Below the pieces are notes generated by a model. The model was not told the origin of the DNA, did not search any database, and worked only from the letters and a program-made list of their open reading frames with translations. A stretch of DNA of 64,000 nucleotides from Hyphobacterium sp. CCMP332 (GTDB lineage: Bacteria > Bacteroidota > Bacteroidia > Cytophagales > CCMP332), in assembly GCA_014323545.1 (NCBI GenBank), contig CP058647.1:1060001-1124000 (forward strand), written 5' to 3'. Position numbers and translations under genes: made by a program. This document shows, one piece after another, positions 45,030 to 55,330 of the stretch (positions within the stretch are counted from its first letter, which is position 1; the number at the start of each line of letters is the position of its first letter).

Positions 45030-46159
45030 ACAGCGAGAATTTTATCGACTTCTTTTAAAATCAAATCGGTCGCATTGTTGATACCCAGTTCCCTAATACT
45101 TTGAGAAAGTCTCAATGATAAATCGGGGTCATTTTTAATTTTTAGAATATTTTCACCCAGTTTTTCTTTAGCCTCACTATTCTTTACCATTAGAGCAGCA
45201 TCCTTTTCAACCAAAGCCATAGCATTTTTGGTTTGATGATCTTCAGCAGCGCTCGGCAATGGCACAAAAACCACAGGTTTACCGACAAGACACAATTCTG
45301 AAATAGATATTGCTCCAGCCCTTGCAACAATAATATCTGCTGCCTGGTAAGCTTTTTCCATATCCAGAATAAATTCAAATGCTTTTATCCTATTGGATAA
45401 ATTTCGCTCTTCGATAAGTTTCTGAGCTCTTGGGAAAAAGGTTCTGCCGCACTGCCAGACTATTTGAAAATTAGCTGATAGTAAATCATCCAGATTAGCG
45501 TAAATGGCTTCATTGATAGCCAGTGCACCCTGGCTACCACCAAATACAAATAATACCGGAAAGGAAGCATCCAGCTCAAAGTGCGACAGACCTTCTTCGT
45601 GATAATCTTTAAAAAATGCAATATCTTTTCTTACAGGATTTCCGGTTTTTACCACCTTTCCTGATGGGAAAAACTGATCCATATTATCATAGGCTACACA
45701 TATTTTTTCCACTTTTCCAGAAAGTATGCGATTGGTTATGCCTGCGTATGAATTTTGTTCCTGTATAATGCTTTTTACGCCCAGTAGCGACGCCATGTAG
45801 ATGGCCGGGCCACTGGCAAATCCACCAAATCCTAGGGCCATATTTGGCTTAAATTTTCGAATAACTTTCATCGCCTGAATTAGACTACCTATCAATTTAA
45901 AAGGCCAGATTAGTAGTTTAAAACTTGCTTTTCTCGCTATTCCCGAAATATTAAGTCCTACAATTTCATAACCTGCTGCAGGTACTTTTTCCATTTCCAT
46001 GCGGTCTTTTGCTCCGATGAATAGAAATTCTGAATTGGGATATTTTTCCTTTAGTGCATCGGCAACAGAAATAGCAGGGAAGATATGGCCCCCTGTGCCC
46101 CCGGCACTAAATAAAAAGCGATATGGTCCGGAATTATTCTGCATTGACGCGTTTGACAT
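45026..46159 (-). CDS. murG: UDP-GlcNAc:lipid I transferase MurG
   Basis: MurG attaches GlcNAc to lipid I, giving lipid II, at the inner face of the membrane. FLFSAGGTGGHIFPAISVAD (about 12-31 from the chosen start) is the N-terminal glycine loop, FGGSQGALAINE near 205 is the second one, and the C-terminal SELCLVGKPVVFVPLPSAAEDHQTKNA is the UDP-GlcNAc binding region. I chose the ATG at 46159 (MSNASMQ), overlapping ftsW by 26 nt; an in-frame ATG at 46144 is also possible, and a longer start at 46186 would extend far into ftsW. Confidence 0.95.
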   Translation of the reverse strand: MSNASMQNNSGPYRFLFSAGGTGGHIFPAISVADALKEKYPNSEFLFIGAKDRMEMEKVPAAGYEIVGLNISGIARKASFKLLIWPFKLIGSLIQAMKVIRKFKPNMALGFGGFASGPAIYMASLLGVKSIIQEQNSYAGITNRILSGKVEKICVAYDNMDQFFPSGKVVKTGNPVRKDIAFFKDYHEEGLSHFELDASFPVLFVFGGSQGALAINEAIYANLDDLLSANFQIVWQCGRTFFPRAQKLIEERNLSNRIKAFEFILDMEKAYQAADIIVARAGAISISELCLVGKPVVFVPLPSAAEDHQTKNAMALVEKDAALMVKNSEAKEKLGENILKIKNDPDLSLRLSQSIRELGINNATDLILKEVDKILAV

Positions 46160-47288
46160 TTTTATTTTCAAAAACTGCAGTATCACCTCTGCTTACACTC
46201 AGTATGACTCCTATTGAAAGTCCGGTAAATAATAAAGAGGTGCCTCCCATGCTTACCAGGGGCAATGGAAGACCGGTTACAGGAATTAAACCCACCGCAA
46301 CGGCCATATTTATCAATGCCTGTAAGGCAAGAGAGAAACTCAGGCCTGTACTTAATAATCCTTCGAATGCCCTACTGGAATTAGCTGCAGTCACCATCCC
46401 TCTGTATAATAGTGTGAGAAATAGAATCACAATCAAGAAACCACCGAGAATACCGTATTCCTCGATGACAATGGCATAAATGAAATCCGAATATGGATGT
46501 GGTAAAAAATTTCTTTGATCGCTTCGACCGGGCCCTTTTCCAACAATTCCTCCGGTTGCAATTGCGATATAAGATTGTTCCGCCTGATAGGATACTTCCT
46601 CGGGATCCAGATAGTTTTCAATTCTGCTCACCACTGTTTTGCCCCTTTGTCCAAAGGCAAATGCAAGTGAGCCAACCAGGGTACCGATCAAAACGAGCAT
46701 GGCCAGGTATTTAATTGGTACCCTACCTATAAACATGATCAGAAGACAAGTCAGAAAAAGCAATACTGCCGAAGAAAAATCGGTTAGAGCTATTAAACCA
46801 CATATGGACCCACACCATAATAGCATTGGTATGAAATAGGATTTAATATCCTCAATATTATTTTGACGTTTTGAAAGCATTCCGGCCAGATGAATGATCA
46901 AAGCGAGTTTGGCCAGGTCAGATGGCTGAATGGTTGTATTTATAAATGGAATTTGAATCCATCTTGAGGCTTCATTGAGATTCACACCGAACTGCCATGT
47001 GTAAAGCAAAAGCGGAATTGAAGCTATCAATGCAAACAGCGATAGTTTTTTATAATACCTGTAATCGAGTTTATGCGCCAACCACATAGCCCCAAAGCAC
47101 AAAACAACAAGGAAGGTATGGCGGAAAAGGTAATATTCTGTGTTGCCTCCCATACTTCTGTAGGCCAGAGTTCCTGTAGCGCTGTATACCGTAAGTATGG
47201 ACATCAAGGCAAGAATAATCGTCACAAACCAGATCACCGGATCGCCCTTGACATTTTTATCAACCCATATTTTTAATCCTTCTTTCAT
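46134..47288 (-). CDS. ftsW: Lipid II polymerase/division protein FtsW (SEDS family)
   Basis: A 384-residue SEDS polymerase with about ten membrane helices; it polymerises lipid II with its partner FtsI. Characteristic segments are SRWIQIPFINTTIQPSDLAKLALI near 107-130 and PVTGLPLPLVSMGGTSLLFTGLSIG near 335-359, including the conserved PLPLVSxGGTS motif. Ends overlap murD (4 nt) and murG. The expected extracellular Asp region (GPGRSDQRNFLPHPYSDFIYAI) is intact. Confidence 0.95.
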   Translation of the reverse strand: MKEGLKIWVDKNVKGDPVIWFVTIILALMSILTVYSATGTLAYRSMGGNTEYYLFRHTFLVVLCFGAMWLAHKLDYRYYKKLSLFALIASIPLLLYTWQFGVNLNEASRWIQIPFINTTIQPSDLAKLALIIHLAGMLSKRQNNIEDIKSYFIPMLLWCGSICGLIALTDFSSAVLLFLTCLLIMFIGRVPIKYLAMLVLIGTLVGSLAFAFGQRGKTVVSRIENYLDPEEVSYQAEQSYIAIATGGIVGKGPGRSDQRNFLPHPYSDFIYAIVIEEYGILGGFLIVILFLTLLYRGMVTAANSSRAFEGLLSTGLSFSLALQALINMAVAVGLIPVTGLPLPLVSMGGTSLLFTGLSIGVILSVSRGDTAVFENKNVKRVNAE

Positions 47289-48637
47289 TTTGCGCTCAAT
47301 TCTTTTTTTCTTAGTTCATGAACCGCTTTTTTAAACTGATCCCCCCTGTCTATATAATTTTTGAAAAGATCAAAGCTTGCACAGGCCGGCGATAACAATA
47401 CAGTATCACCGTTTTTAGCCATTTTATAAGCCCTTTTCACTACTTTATTTACATTGTCAAATTCTTCGATTTTGTCAATTTTGGATTTAAATGCCGTTTT
47501 CAATTTTGAATTTTTAAGACCAAGGCAAAGTAGCGCCTTGACTTTTTCAGTAAAGGGCTTTAATACCTTATAATCATTGCCTTTGTCTACCCCACCGGCA
47601 ATCCATATTATCGGAGCTGAAAGTCCTTCAAGCGCATAAAAAGTAGAGTCTACATTGGTTGCTTTTGAGTCATTAATAAATTTAATACCATCAATAACCG
47701 CCACTTCCTCCAGTCGGTGTTCTGCGTTTTTAAATGATTTTAATCCCCTTTCTATGACTTCCCAATTCAATCCGCAAAGACGAGCGGCAATAAATGCGGC
47801 CATGGTATTATAGACATTGTGCTTTCCAATCAATGGCGATTCACGCAGATCCAAATGATAACCTCCATGACAATCAAATCCGATTTTCTTTTCATTTACT
47901 ATAAAAGCAGCTTTGTTATCTTCTTTCAGACTTATCGGCCAGTTGAAAAATTGTTGGCCTTCCTTGTAATTTGACTTGATTATATCATCATCAAAATTGT
48001 AAATGAAATGACTTGCGCGATCCAGGTTTTTAATGAGTCTGAATTTTGAGTTGATATAGTTTTGCAATACGCCATCGTAGCGATCGAGATGATCCGGTGT
48101 AATGTTCAACAAGACGGCGATATTTGGTTTAAAATCCACAACTCCATCAAGTTGAAAACTGCTTATCTCAAGGACATAAATGTCAAACACTTCTGTGGCC
48201 ACTTGTCTTGCGAAACTTATTCCAACATTGCCGGCCAATCCGACATTGAGACCTGCTTCTTTTAAAAGGTGATAAGTGAGTAGTGTTGTAGTTGTCTTGC
48301 CATTTGTTCCTGTGATTGCTATAATTTCTCCATTGTAATGCCTGCTGGCAAATTCGGGCTCTGAGATAATTTCTATTCCTTTTTCTTTGGCCTTTTGTAC
48401 AATTGCCACATTTTCAGGAATACCCGGGCTTTTTACTATAATCTCACTTTCAAGAATTTGAAAATCAGAATGTTGATTTTCCTCAAAATCCAATTCCAAT
48501 TCCAAAAGCTCATTTTTGTATTCTTTAGAAATGCTTCCTTTATCCGATACGAAAACATTATAGCCCAGTTTTTTGGCTAAAATTGCTGAACCAATTCCGC
48601 TTTCACCTGCGCCCAATATGGTAATTCTCTTCGTCAT
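47285..48637 (-). CDS. murD: UDP-N-acetylmuramoylalanine--D-glutamate ligase MurD
   Basis: MurD adds D-Glu to UDP-MurNAc-L-Ala. The 450-residue protein has GAGESGIGSAILA (9-21) for UDP binding, ATP loop [14 protein letters not shown] near 108-121, ITPDHLDRYDG near 176-186 and NDSKATNVDST near 311-321. Domain order and length are normal for a Mur ligase. It overlaps mraY by 1 nt and ftsW by 4 nt. Confidence 0.97.
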   Translation of the reverse strand: MTKRITILGAGESGIGSAILAKKLGYNVFVSDKGSISKEYKNELLELELDFEENQHSDFQILESEIIVKSPGIPENVAIVQKAKEKGIEIISEPEFASRHYNGEIIAITGTNGKTTTTLLTYHLLKEAGLNVGLAGNVGISFARQVATEVFDIYVLEISSFQLDGVVDFKPNIAVLLNITPDHLDRYDGVLQNYINSKFRLIKNLDRASHFIYNFDDDIIKSNYKEGQQFFNWPISLKEDNKAAFIVNEKKIGFDCHGGYHLDLRESPLIGKHNVYNTMAAFIAARLCGLNWEVIERGLKSFKNAEHRLEEVAVIDGIKFINDSKATNVDSTFYALEGLSAPIIWIAGGVDKGNDYKVLKPFTEKVKALLCLGLKNSKLKTAFKSKIDKIEEFDNVNKVVKRAYKMAKNGDTVLLSPACASFDLFKNYIDRGDQFKKAVHELRKKELSAK

Positions 48638-49845
48638 TATCTGAGCTTAAGGGTTGCGAGTGTTAAAATTGCCAACAGAATTCCTGCTATCCAGAATCGC
48701 GATACGATTTTGGATTCATGCATTTCCATTTTCTGATAATGATGGTGCAGAGGCGCCATTTTAAATATTCTGCGTCCTTCTCCGTATTTATTTCTGGTGT
48801 ATTTGAAATAAAAGACCTGAATAATCACTGATAAATTTTCTACAAGGAAAATTCCGCATAGAATTGGAATCAATAATTCTTTTCTAATTACAAGAGCGAG
48901 GGTTGCTATTATTCCTCCAAGCGCCAGACTTCCCGTATCTCCCATAAATACCTGGGCGGGATGTGAGTTGTACCAAAGAAATCCAACACAAGCTCCAACA
49001 AAAGCAGCACAAAATACTACCAGTTCACCACTGTGAGGAATAAACATAATATCCAGGTAATCAGCGAATATGGCATTACCCGAAACATAGGCCAAAATGG
49101 CCAAAGTCAAGCCAATAATGGCAGAAGTTCCCGCTGCCAATCCGTCCAGTCCATCAGTGATATTGGCGCCATTGGAAACGGCGGTAATTACAACAATCAC
49201 TAAGGGAATATAAATCAAACATGCCCAATCTGCACTGAAGCCCAGAATATTGCAATAATTTAATTGGTTATGCTTTACAAATGGAATGGTCGTGATACTC
49301 GATTTGATATCTCTGTAATCTGTAGATTCAGAAAAAGACACCACTTCACCGATGTCATTGATATATTCTCGAACCACTACCGAATCGTTGTAAAACATTA
49401 CAAGTGCTACGATTAACCCGAGGGTGACCTGTCCAATGACCTTGAATTTTCCGGAAAGGCCTTCTTTGTTTTTTTGGAAAACTTTGATGTAATCATCTAT
49501 AAATCCAATCATCCCCATAAATACCGTTGAAAGCAATAAAAGCAGGATGTAGATATTGTCGAGCTTGGCAAAGAGAATGGAAGGTAAAACGATGGCCATG
49601 ATGATAATTATTCCACCCATGGTTGGTGTACCTTTCTTTTCAATCTGACCTTCCAAACCCAGATCACGTATGGATTCTCCTACTTGTTTTCTTCTCAATA
49701 CACCTATAAGGCTCTTACCAAAAAACATCGCGATCAGCAATGAACCCATAGCAGCCATAAAGGCTCTGAAGGAGATAAACTGGAAGAGACCGGCTCCCGG
49801 AAGGTTAAAATTTTGCTCGATATAGTCAAATAGATGATAAAGCAC
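48637..49845 (-). CDS. mraY: Phospho-N-acetylmuramoyl-pentapeptide transferase MraY
   Basis: MraY makes lipid I by moving phospho-MurNAc-pentapeptide to undecaprenyl phosphate. The 402-residue membrane protein has about ten helices. [14 protein letters not shown] near 72-85, [16 protein letters not shown] with the DD motif near 113-128, [13 protein letters not shown] near 219-231 and the HHHYQ-containing loop [14 protein letters not shown] near 367-380 are diagnostic. It overlaps murE and murD by 1 nt each. Confidence 0.97.
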   Translation of the reverse strand: MLYHLFDYIEQNFNLPGAGLFQFISFRAFMAAMGSLLIAMFFGKSLIGVLRRKQVGESIRDLGLEGQIEKKGTPTMGGIIIIMAIVLPSILFAKLDNIYILLLLLSTVFMGMIGFIDDYIKVFQKNKEGLSGKFKVIGQVTLGLIVALVMFYNDSVVVREYINDIGEVVSFSESTDYRDIKSSITTIPFVKHNQLNYCNILGFSADWACLIYIPLVIVVITAVSNGANITDGLDGLAAGTSAIIGLTLAILAYVSGNAIFADYLDIMFIPHSGELVVFCAAFVGACVGFLWYNSHPAQVFMGDTGSLALGGIIATLALVIRKELLIPILCGIFLVENLSVIIQVFYFKYTRNKYGEGRRIFKMAPLHHHYQKMEMHESKIVSRFWIAGILLAILTLATLKLR

Positions 49846-51317
49846 TAGTTTCTGCTTTTATTCAATTCAAAAATTTGTTTTAAGCTTTCCCTGTCATCGA
49901 AATGATTTCGAATACCCTTTATTTCCTGATAGGTTTCATGCCCTTTACCGGCCACCAAAATGATATCGCCTTTTTCTGCGAGGCTGTATGCTGTTTTAAT
50001 GGCTTCAAATCGATCGACTTGTTTTAATGTTTTTCTAAGATCAGTCGGGCTCACACCTTTTTCCATTTCATTGATGATGAGCATAGGGTCTTCATCACGT
50101 GGATTATCAGAAGTAAAAATTACCTTATCGGATAATTTACAGGCGATATTGGCCATAATTGGCCGTTTCCCCTTGTCGCGATTGCCACCGCAGCCAATCA
50201 CTGTAATCACCATTTCATTTCCGTTTCGAACCTTTTTAATGGTATTTAACACATTTTCCAGGGCATCCGGTGTATGCGCATAATCTACGATTGCAAAAAT
50301 TCCTTCCTCGGAAATCAATCGTTCAAAACGACCCTCTACATTATTCAGACTTGATAAGTTTTCAAGAATATCTTCGGGTTGTTCTTCAAGAAGTACAGCA
50401 ATGGCGTAAATACAAAGTAAATTATAGGCATTGAAGTCACCGATAAGTCCAAACCATACCACCTGTCCGTCAATATCCAATTCTAATCCCTGGAATGTAT
50501 TGGACAGAATTTTGGCTTTGAAATCAGCCATCCTTTGAAGACTGAAAGTTTTGACATCCGCTCTGGAATTCTGAACCATTACCATTCCGCGTTTATCATC
50601 TTTATTGATCAGTGCAACGCTTTTTGTTGAGAGATTGTCAAATAAAATTTTCTTGGCTTCTATGTAGGCATCGAAAGTCTTGTGATAATCGAGGTGATCT
50701 CTTGAAATATTTGTAAAAACAGCTATATCGATATCCAGGCCAAAAGTTCTATCCTGTACGAGTGCATGAGAACTCGCTTCCATAAAACAATGTGTGCAGC
50801 CTTTTTTAACCATTTCAGCCATTAATTCATTTATTCTAATGACATCCGGCGTGGTATGGGTCGCCTCTATTTCTTCTTCATTAATTAGAATTTTGATCGT
50901 GGATAGTAAGCCCGCATTGTATCCGAGACTCCTGAATAATTGATAGGATAATGAAGCACAGGTAGTTTTTCCGTTGGTGCCGGTAACAGCAACCAGCTTT
51001 AGTTTTGAAGAAGGCTTTCCAAAATAATTCGAGGCTACAATTGCCAGTGCTTTGGAAGCTGAATTAACCTGGATATATGTGGTATTTTCCGAGAGTTTTT
51101 CAGGCATATCCTCGCAAAGAATTGCAATGGCTCCATTGGCGATAGCTTTTTGGATAAAATCATGTCCATCACTTTGTGTTCCTTTTAAAGCGGCAAAAAG
51201 AAATCCTTTTTTAACCTTTCTGGAATCTAGCGTAAGACCGTCAATCCCGACAGATGTATCTCCTGATATTCCAACAAGGGAAACTTTGTACAATATGTCT
51301 TTTAAACTTGCTTTCAA
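49845..51317 (-). CDS. murE: UDP-MurNAc-tripeptide synthetase MurE, probably meso-DAP specific
   Basis: MurE adds the third stem residue. The 490-residue protein has [18 protein letters not shown] near 25-42, ATP loop [13 protein letters not shown] near 110-122, CHFM-equivalent [15 protein letters not shown] near 180-194 and, near 410, SDNPRDEDP. The DNPR motif is the one that recognises meso-diaminopimelate, so the peptidoglycan is probably of the A1gamma type, as usual in this phylum. Overlaps with ftsI (4 nt) and mraY (1 nt) show coupling. Confidence 0.96.
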   Translation of the reverse strand: MKASLKDILYKVSLVGISGDTSVGIDGLTLDSRKVKKGFLFAALKGTQSDGHDFIQKAIANGAIAILCEDMPEKLSENTTYIQVNSASKALAIVASNYFGKPSSKLKLVAVTGTNGKTTCASLSYQLFRSLGYNAGLLSTIKILINEEEIEATHTTPDVIRINELMAEMVKKGCTHCFMEASSHALVQDRTFGLDIDIAVFTNISRDHLDYHKTFDAYIEAKKILFDNLSTKSVALINKDDKRGMVMVQNSRADVKTFSLQRMADFKAKILSNTFQGLELDIDGQVVWFGLIGDFNAYNLLCIYAIAVLLEEQPEDILENLSSLNNVEGRFERLISEEGIFAIVDYAHTPDALENVLNTIKKVRNGNEMVITVIGCGGNRDKGKRPIMANIACKLSDKVIFTSDNPRDEDPMLIINEMEKGVSPTDLRKTLKQVDRFEAIKTAYSLAEKGDIILVAGKGHETYQEIKGIRNHFDDRESLKQIFELNKSRN

Positions 51318-53416
51318 CCTAGTTTCAATTCAATTACACTTCCATCAATTGCTTTTTTTCCTGCTTTTATACTTTGGCTTTTTACCCTGCCTTTTCCCTC
51401 AAATCGAACTCGCATACCACGGTTTTCCAATAGATAAATGGCATCGCGGAGAGTCATGCCATACACATCCGGTACAAGTCCCTCAATTATCTTTCTCTCC
51501 TTCCATTTAATGGAGTTTTGAACTGCTTTTGCCTGTACCCATTCCTGATCTGTGGATCCGTGATTTGAAACACCCAATCTGTTGAGCAAAAACTGCAAAT
51601 CAGCCTGGTAGCCCGCTTGAATTACCGGGAAATACCCGGGTGTCAAATTGTTTTCTTCTTCCATCTCTTCGTGCATTTGAATGTCCAGAGAATATATCTT
51701 ATCGGCAATTTCTTTAAATACCGGAGCAGCCACATCAGTTGCATACCTTCTAAATCCTTTTGGATTATCTATGATGACAATACAGCTATATTTGGGGTTT
51801 TCTGCAGGAAAATAACCTGCGAATGAGGTATAATACTGTTTCACATATTTTCCGTCTTTCAATTTCTGTGCTGTCCCCGTTTTTCCGGCAATTTTGTAGT
51901 CTGCATGTTTAATGTTTTTGGCTGTTCCATTTTCTACCACGCCTTCGAGTAGTGTGCGCAATTTTTTTAGCGTTTCATCAGAGCAAATTTTCTTTCGGAT
52001 GGTTTTTGAAGAATAGTTTTCAATGACCCTGTCTGCCCTTAAAGCCTGTTTTACGATTATAGGCTGAATCAATTTGCCATCGTTAGCTACGGCATTGTAA
52101 AAAGCCAGTGTGTGAATGGGTGCCAGCTCCAGTTCATAACCAATTGACATCCAGGGAAGAGAAATTCCCGACCAGCTTTGATCTTCGGGAGTTTTTATTC
52201 TCGGTACGCCCTCACCTATGATTTGAAATCCGAGTGGTTTGGATAAACCAAACTGATGGAGATAATCTATAAAGCGTTGTGGATCATTCATGAAATGATC
52301 ATAAACTAATCTCGAAATTCCAATATTAGACGATTTCTCAAATGCCTCTCTTACTGTGAGTTTCCCATAACCGCCTTCTTTTGCATCGGTCATTGGTTTG
52401 GCATTGTCAAAAAATGAATAAATACCATTTCCGGTTTCAATGCTATCGCTTATGGATAATGCACCTTCTTCGAGAAGGGCCATCATGGAAGCGAGCTTAA
52501 TGGTTGAGCCGGGTTCGGTCAATCCCTGATTTCCCACAGCAAAATTGTAGGTCTCCCCGTATCGGCCACTTTTAAGTTTTTGAAGATTGGCCATGGCTTT
52601 GATTTCCCCTGTTTTTACCTCCATCAGGATGACACAGCCCTTATCGGCGCCGTGTTGTTCTAAATGATACATTAAACTGGCTTCAGCCACATCCTGGATA
52701 TTGATATCTATGGTAGTTTTGATGTCCAAACCGTGTTTTACTTTAATATCATTCCCGTCAAAAACAGGTTTCCAACTCCCTCCCGACATTTTTCTGAAAA
52801 GAGCCTCACCGTTTTGGCCGGCCAGTAATTTGTTAAAACTGTATTCCAGTCCGGCACCTTTATTATTTTCATTGATGTATCCGATGGTTCTTTCACCCAA
52901 ATAATCAAAAGGTTTAAAGCGCTGATCTACTTTTTGGAATATGGCCCCGCCTTTGAGCCTTCCATTTCGGAAAACAGGCCATTTCGACATCATTTTTTTA
53001 TCCTGATAATTGATCAGTTTTCTGCTGAGCAAAAGGTATTGACGGTTTTTCAGTCGCGCATTGGTGATTCTTTTTTTGTAGTCGAGCGCTGTTCCACCTT
53101 TGAAATAATTGGCGAGTAAGATGGAAAGCGAATCTATTTTTTGATTGAAGATTTCAACTTCAATTACAGTTGGGTCTATGGCAACTTTATAAAAAGGCAA
53201 AGAAGTAGCAAGCAGGCTGCCATTGTCCGAATAAATGTTTCCTCTGGTAGCCTTGATGGTTTTGTATTGCACCGCATTTTTGGCAGAGATCTTTTTCCAC
53301 TTTTGACCGTCCTTAATCTGTATGTGCAGAATTCTGAACATGATCGCAAATGCAAAAAGTGCTACCATTATAAAGGCAACACGAGCTCTTAGCAATATGG
53401 ATTTTTTAATATTCAC
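51314..53416 (-). CDS. ftsI: Septal transpeptidase FtsI/PBP3 with a C-terminal PASTA domain
   Basis: A 700-residue class B penicillin-binding protein, the transpeptidase partner of FtsW. One membrane helix lies near 10-28, then the dimerisation domain, then the catalytic domain with SxxK in EPGSTIKLASM near 300-310, SxN in EKSSNIGISR near 355-364 and KTGT in AGKTGTAQK near 505-513. A single PASTA domain (VPDVYGMTLRDAIYLLEN) occupies the last 60 residues. PASTA domains in FtsI are typical of Bacteroidota and some Firmicutes. Overlap with ftsL and murE is 4 nt each. Confidence 0.95.
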   Translation of the reverse strand: MNIKKSILLRARVAFIMVALFAFAIMFRILHIQIKDGQKWKKISAKNAVQYKTIKATRGNIYSDNGSLLATSLPFYKVAIDPTVIEVEIFNQKIDSLSILLANYFKGGTALDYKKRITNARLKNRQYLLLSRKLINYQDKKMMSKWPVFRNGRLKGGAIFQKVDQRFKPFDYLGERTIGYINENNKGAGLEYSFNKLLAGQNGEALFRKMSGGSWKPVFDGNDIKVKHGLDIKTTIDINIQDVAEASLMYHLEQHGADKGCVILMEVKTGEIKAMANLQKLKSGRYGETYNFAVGNQGLTEPGSTIKLASMMALLEEGALSISDSIETGNGIYSFFDNAKPMTDAKEGGYGKLTVREAFEKSSNIGISRLVYDHFMNDPQRFIDYLHQFGLSKPLGFQIIGEGVPRIKTPEDQSWSGISLPWMSIGYELELAPIHTLAFYNAVANDGKLIQPIIVKQALRADRVIENYSSKTIRKKICSDETLKKLRTLLEGVVENGTAKNIKHADYKIAGKTGTAQKLKDGKYVKQYYTSFAGYFPAENPKYSCIVIIDNPKGFRRYATDVAAPVFKEIADKIYSLDIQMHEEMEEENNLTPGYFPVIQAGYQADLQFLLNRLGVSNHGSTDQEWVQAKAVQNSIKWKERKIIEGLVPDVYGMTLRDAIYLLENRGMRVRFEGKGRVKSQSIKAGKKAIDGSVIELKLG

Positions 53417-53778
53417 TCTTTACCCAGCTGTATTTTAAATGGGGGTTGCTGACTTTCTTTTAGTCCCAGCTTTTTTACCCTGCGAGCCACTTCCGACTGT
53501 TTACTGCTGTACATGTAATCGGCTTTGAGGGTGGTATAGTCGGTTCTCAGGTCATCCACTTCCTGTTTCAAGTGGTCGTATTCGCGGATCATTCGTTCTG
53601 CACTATGGGTGATGCCTATGTAGAAAAGACCCATGCCGATCATAAAAGCTGCAATGGGGACAACATTTACCGTTATGCCATTACTTATAAATGACTCTCT
53701 TCCAATCCACTTTTCAAGCATCTGAAAAATGCTGATGGAATTTGTACGACTTGAATTTTTGAAAGTATTCGTAGCCAT
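53413..53778 (-). CDS. ftsL: FtsL-like division protein
   Basis: A 121-residue single-pass protein. The membrane helix is near 37-58 (VVPIAAFMIGMGLFYIGITH) and a short coiled coil follows (HLKQEVDDLRTDYTTLKADY). The position between rsmH and ftsI and the topology identify it as FtsL, which scaffolds FtsQ and FtsW-FtsI. Sequence is poorly conserved in this family, so the call rests on context and layout. It is 2 nt from rsmH. No ftsB is adjacent. Confidence 0.82.
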   Translation of the reverse strand: MATNTFKNSSRTNSISIFQMLEKWIGRESFISNGITVNVVPIAAFMIGMGLFYIGITHSAERMIREYDHLKQEVDDLRTDYTTLKADYMYSSKQSEVARRVKKLGLKESQQPPFKIQLGKE

Positions 53779-53780
53779 AA

Positions 53781-54686
53781 TTATCTTTTTTTAGCGATTC
53801 TCAGTTTTGCGCTTCGCGCTCTGGGATTCATTTCTATTTCTTTATCACCCGGTATTATTGGTCTTCTGTTGACCTCATCCATGGGTTTCAGCACATTGCC
53901 ATAAAGATCTTTCTCATCTTCGCCCTCAAATTTTCCTTTGCGGAAAAAATTCTTAACCAATCGATCTTCCAGCGAGTGATAGGACATTACAACCATACGG
54001 CCACCGGAAACCAATACTTCTTCGGATTGGATCAATAATTCTTTTAAACTGTCTATTTCAGAATTCACTTCCATTCGCAAGGCCTGAAAAACCTGAGCGC
54101 GGTATTTATTTTGTTTTTTTATCGGACATATCGGGTCGATAATTGATAATAAGTCCGAAACTGTTTTAATTTCTTTTTCACCACGGGCATCAACAATGGC
54201 TTTTGCAATTCTATGCGCATTATTGAGTTCACCATATTCTCTTAGGATTCTCCTTAAATCGTTGAACTCATAGCTGTTAAGAATTTCAGCCGCGGAATTG
54301 CCGGCCTTTGCATCCATTCGCATATCCAGTTCTGCTTCAGGAAACCGAAATGAAAATCCCCGGTCTGCTACATCAAATTGATGGCTTGATACGCCGAGGT
54401 CGGCTAGGATGCCATCTACTTCTTTCACTTTATAAAGTCTTAGGTATTTTTTAAGATGCTGAAAATTGGCGTCCACGAAAGTGAAACGAGTATCCTCGAT
54501 TTCAGAAGCATTCTTTTTAGCATCAGAATCCTGATCAAAACCATAGAGTCTACCCCCATCCATTTCTTCAAGAATGGCTTTGCTATGACCACCACCACCG
54601 AAAGTTACGTCTACAAAGGTGCCGCCGCCGCCGCACTGCAGTCCTTCGACACATTCACGGAGCATGACTGGCTGATGATATTCCAT
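53781..54686 (-). CDS. rsmH: 16S rRNA m4C1402 methyltransferase RsmH
   Basis: RsmH (formerly MraW) methylates N4 of C1402 in 16S rRNA. The 301-residue protein begins YHQPVMLRECVEGL and has SAM-binding VDVTFGGGGHSKAIL near 24-38, DGILADLGVSSHQFD near 90-104, and VVMSYHSLEDRLVKNFFR near 232-249. The C-terminal NPRARSAKLRIAKK is typical. It overlaps mraZ by 1 nt. Confidence 0.97.
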   Translation of the reverse strand: MEYHQPVMLRECVEGLQCGGGGTFVDVTFGGGGHSKAILEEMDGGRLYGFDQDSDAKKNASEIEDTRFTFVDANFQHLKKYLRLYKVKEVDGILADLGVSSHQFDVADRGFSFRFPEAELDMRMDAKAGNSAAEILNSYEFNDLRRILREYGELNNAHRIAKAIVDARGEKEIKTVSDLLSIIDPICPIKKQNKYRAQVFQALRMEVNSEIDSLKELLIQSEEVLVSGGRMVVMSYHSLEDRLVKNFFRKGKFEGEDEKDLYGNVLKPMDEVNRRPIIPGDKEIEMNPRARSAKLRIAKKR

Positions 54687-55159
54687 TATTTCAGACTTTC
54701 AGAGTTTTTATCGGGATCTTCGGCAAATATTTCCTGTGCCATACGTGCAAATTCCTCGGGGTCGTCGTTGAGGAAGCGGTCGTATACTTTAGGATTCCAT
54801 ATTTCCACACGGTCGCCCATACCGACGATTATTGCTTGTTTTTCAAGCTGTGCATAGGCCATCATGGTTTTTGGAATAAGAAAGCGCCCATTGGAGTCCA
54901 ATTCCATATCGGTAGAACCACTGAGCATTTTCCTTTGAAAGTTTCTGTTAGCTGCATCAAATTGATTCAGCCCCTGTAGTTTTTCGAGTATTTTAAAGAA
55001 TTCTGATTGTGGGCGAAGCACCAGGCAAGGTTCAAAACCGCGCGACAGCACAATGTTAGTGCCGGATTCCTGAGGAAGATTGGCTTTCACCTTTGCGGGG
55101 AGAACCACTCTGCCTTTGGCATCGATCTTTACTTCATATTCACTTGCAAAATAAACCAT
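54686..55159 (-). CDS. mraZ: Transcriptional regulator MraZ
   Basis: MraZ is the DNA-binding repressor of the division and cell wall cluster. The 157-residue protein has two SpoVT/AbrB-type repeats: DAKGRVVLPAKVKANL near 12-27 and DSNGRFLIPKTMMAYA near 87-102. The DxxGRxxxP signature in both repeats is intact. It is the first gene of the 13-gene cluster, and three boxes of its probable binding motif lie upstream of the promoter. Confidence 0.96.
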   Translation of the reverse strand: MVYFASEYEVKIDAKGRVVLPAKVKANLPQESGTNIVLSRGFEPCLVLRPQSEFFKILEKLQGLNQFDAANRNFQRKMLSGSTDMELDSNGRFLIPKTMMAYAQLEKQAIIVGMGDRVEIWNPKVYDRFLNDDPEEFARMAQEIFAEDPDKNSESLK

Positions 55160-55182
55160 AGTGCTTGGTAATCAGGCATATG

Positions 55183-55200
55183 GACATTTAGTCCAATGTC
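55183..55200. repeat. Inverted repeat in the mraZ leader
   Basis: GACATT at 55183-55188 and AATGTC at 55195-55200 form 6-bp arms with a 6-nt loop. It lies between the predicted transcription start and the mraZ ATG and might influence the leader, but no more can be said. Confidence 0.4.
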
Positions 55201-55207
55201 ACTATGA

Positions 55208-55237
55208 CAAAAATAGATATAAATATGGTTTTTACAA
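55208..55237 (-). promoter_or_regulatory. Promoter of the mraZ-ftsZ cluster
   Basis: On the minus strand TTG (55237-55235), a 19-nt spacer and TATTTTTG (55215-55208) match the Bacteroidota promoter consensus. The transcript would start near 55201 and carry a leader of about 40 nt. Confidence 0.78.
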
Positions 55238-55264
55238 CCACTTTTTACCACTTTTCCCCACTTT
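55238..55264 (-). promoter_or_regulatory. Three MraZ-type boxes
   Basis: On the minus strand AAAGTGG occurs three times with exact 10-bp spacing (55264-55258, 55254-55248, 55244-55238), immediately upstream of the -33 element. MraZ proteins are known to bind 10-bp-phased repeats: TGGGN in E. coli and AAAGTG(T/G) in mycoplasmas. The match supports autoregulation by MraZ here. Confidence 0.75.
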
Positions 55265-55330
55265 TTTACAAAAATCTCCATTTGGGCTTGAAATCCAAGG
55301 ATTTTTTAAGTTGGAACTAAAAAATGCTTC

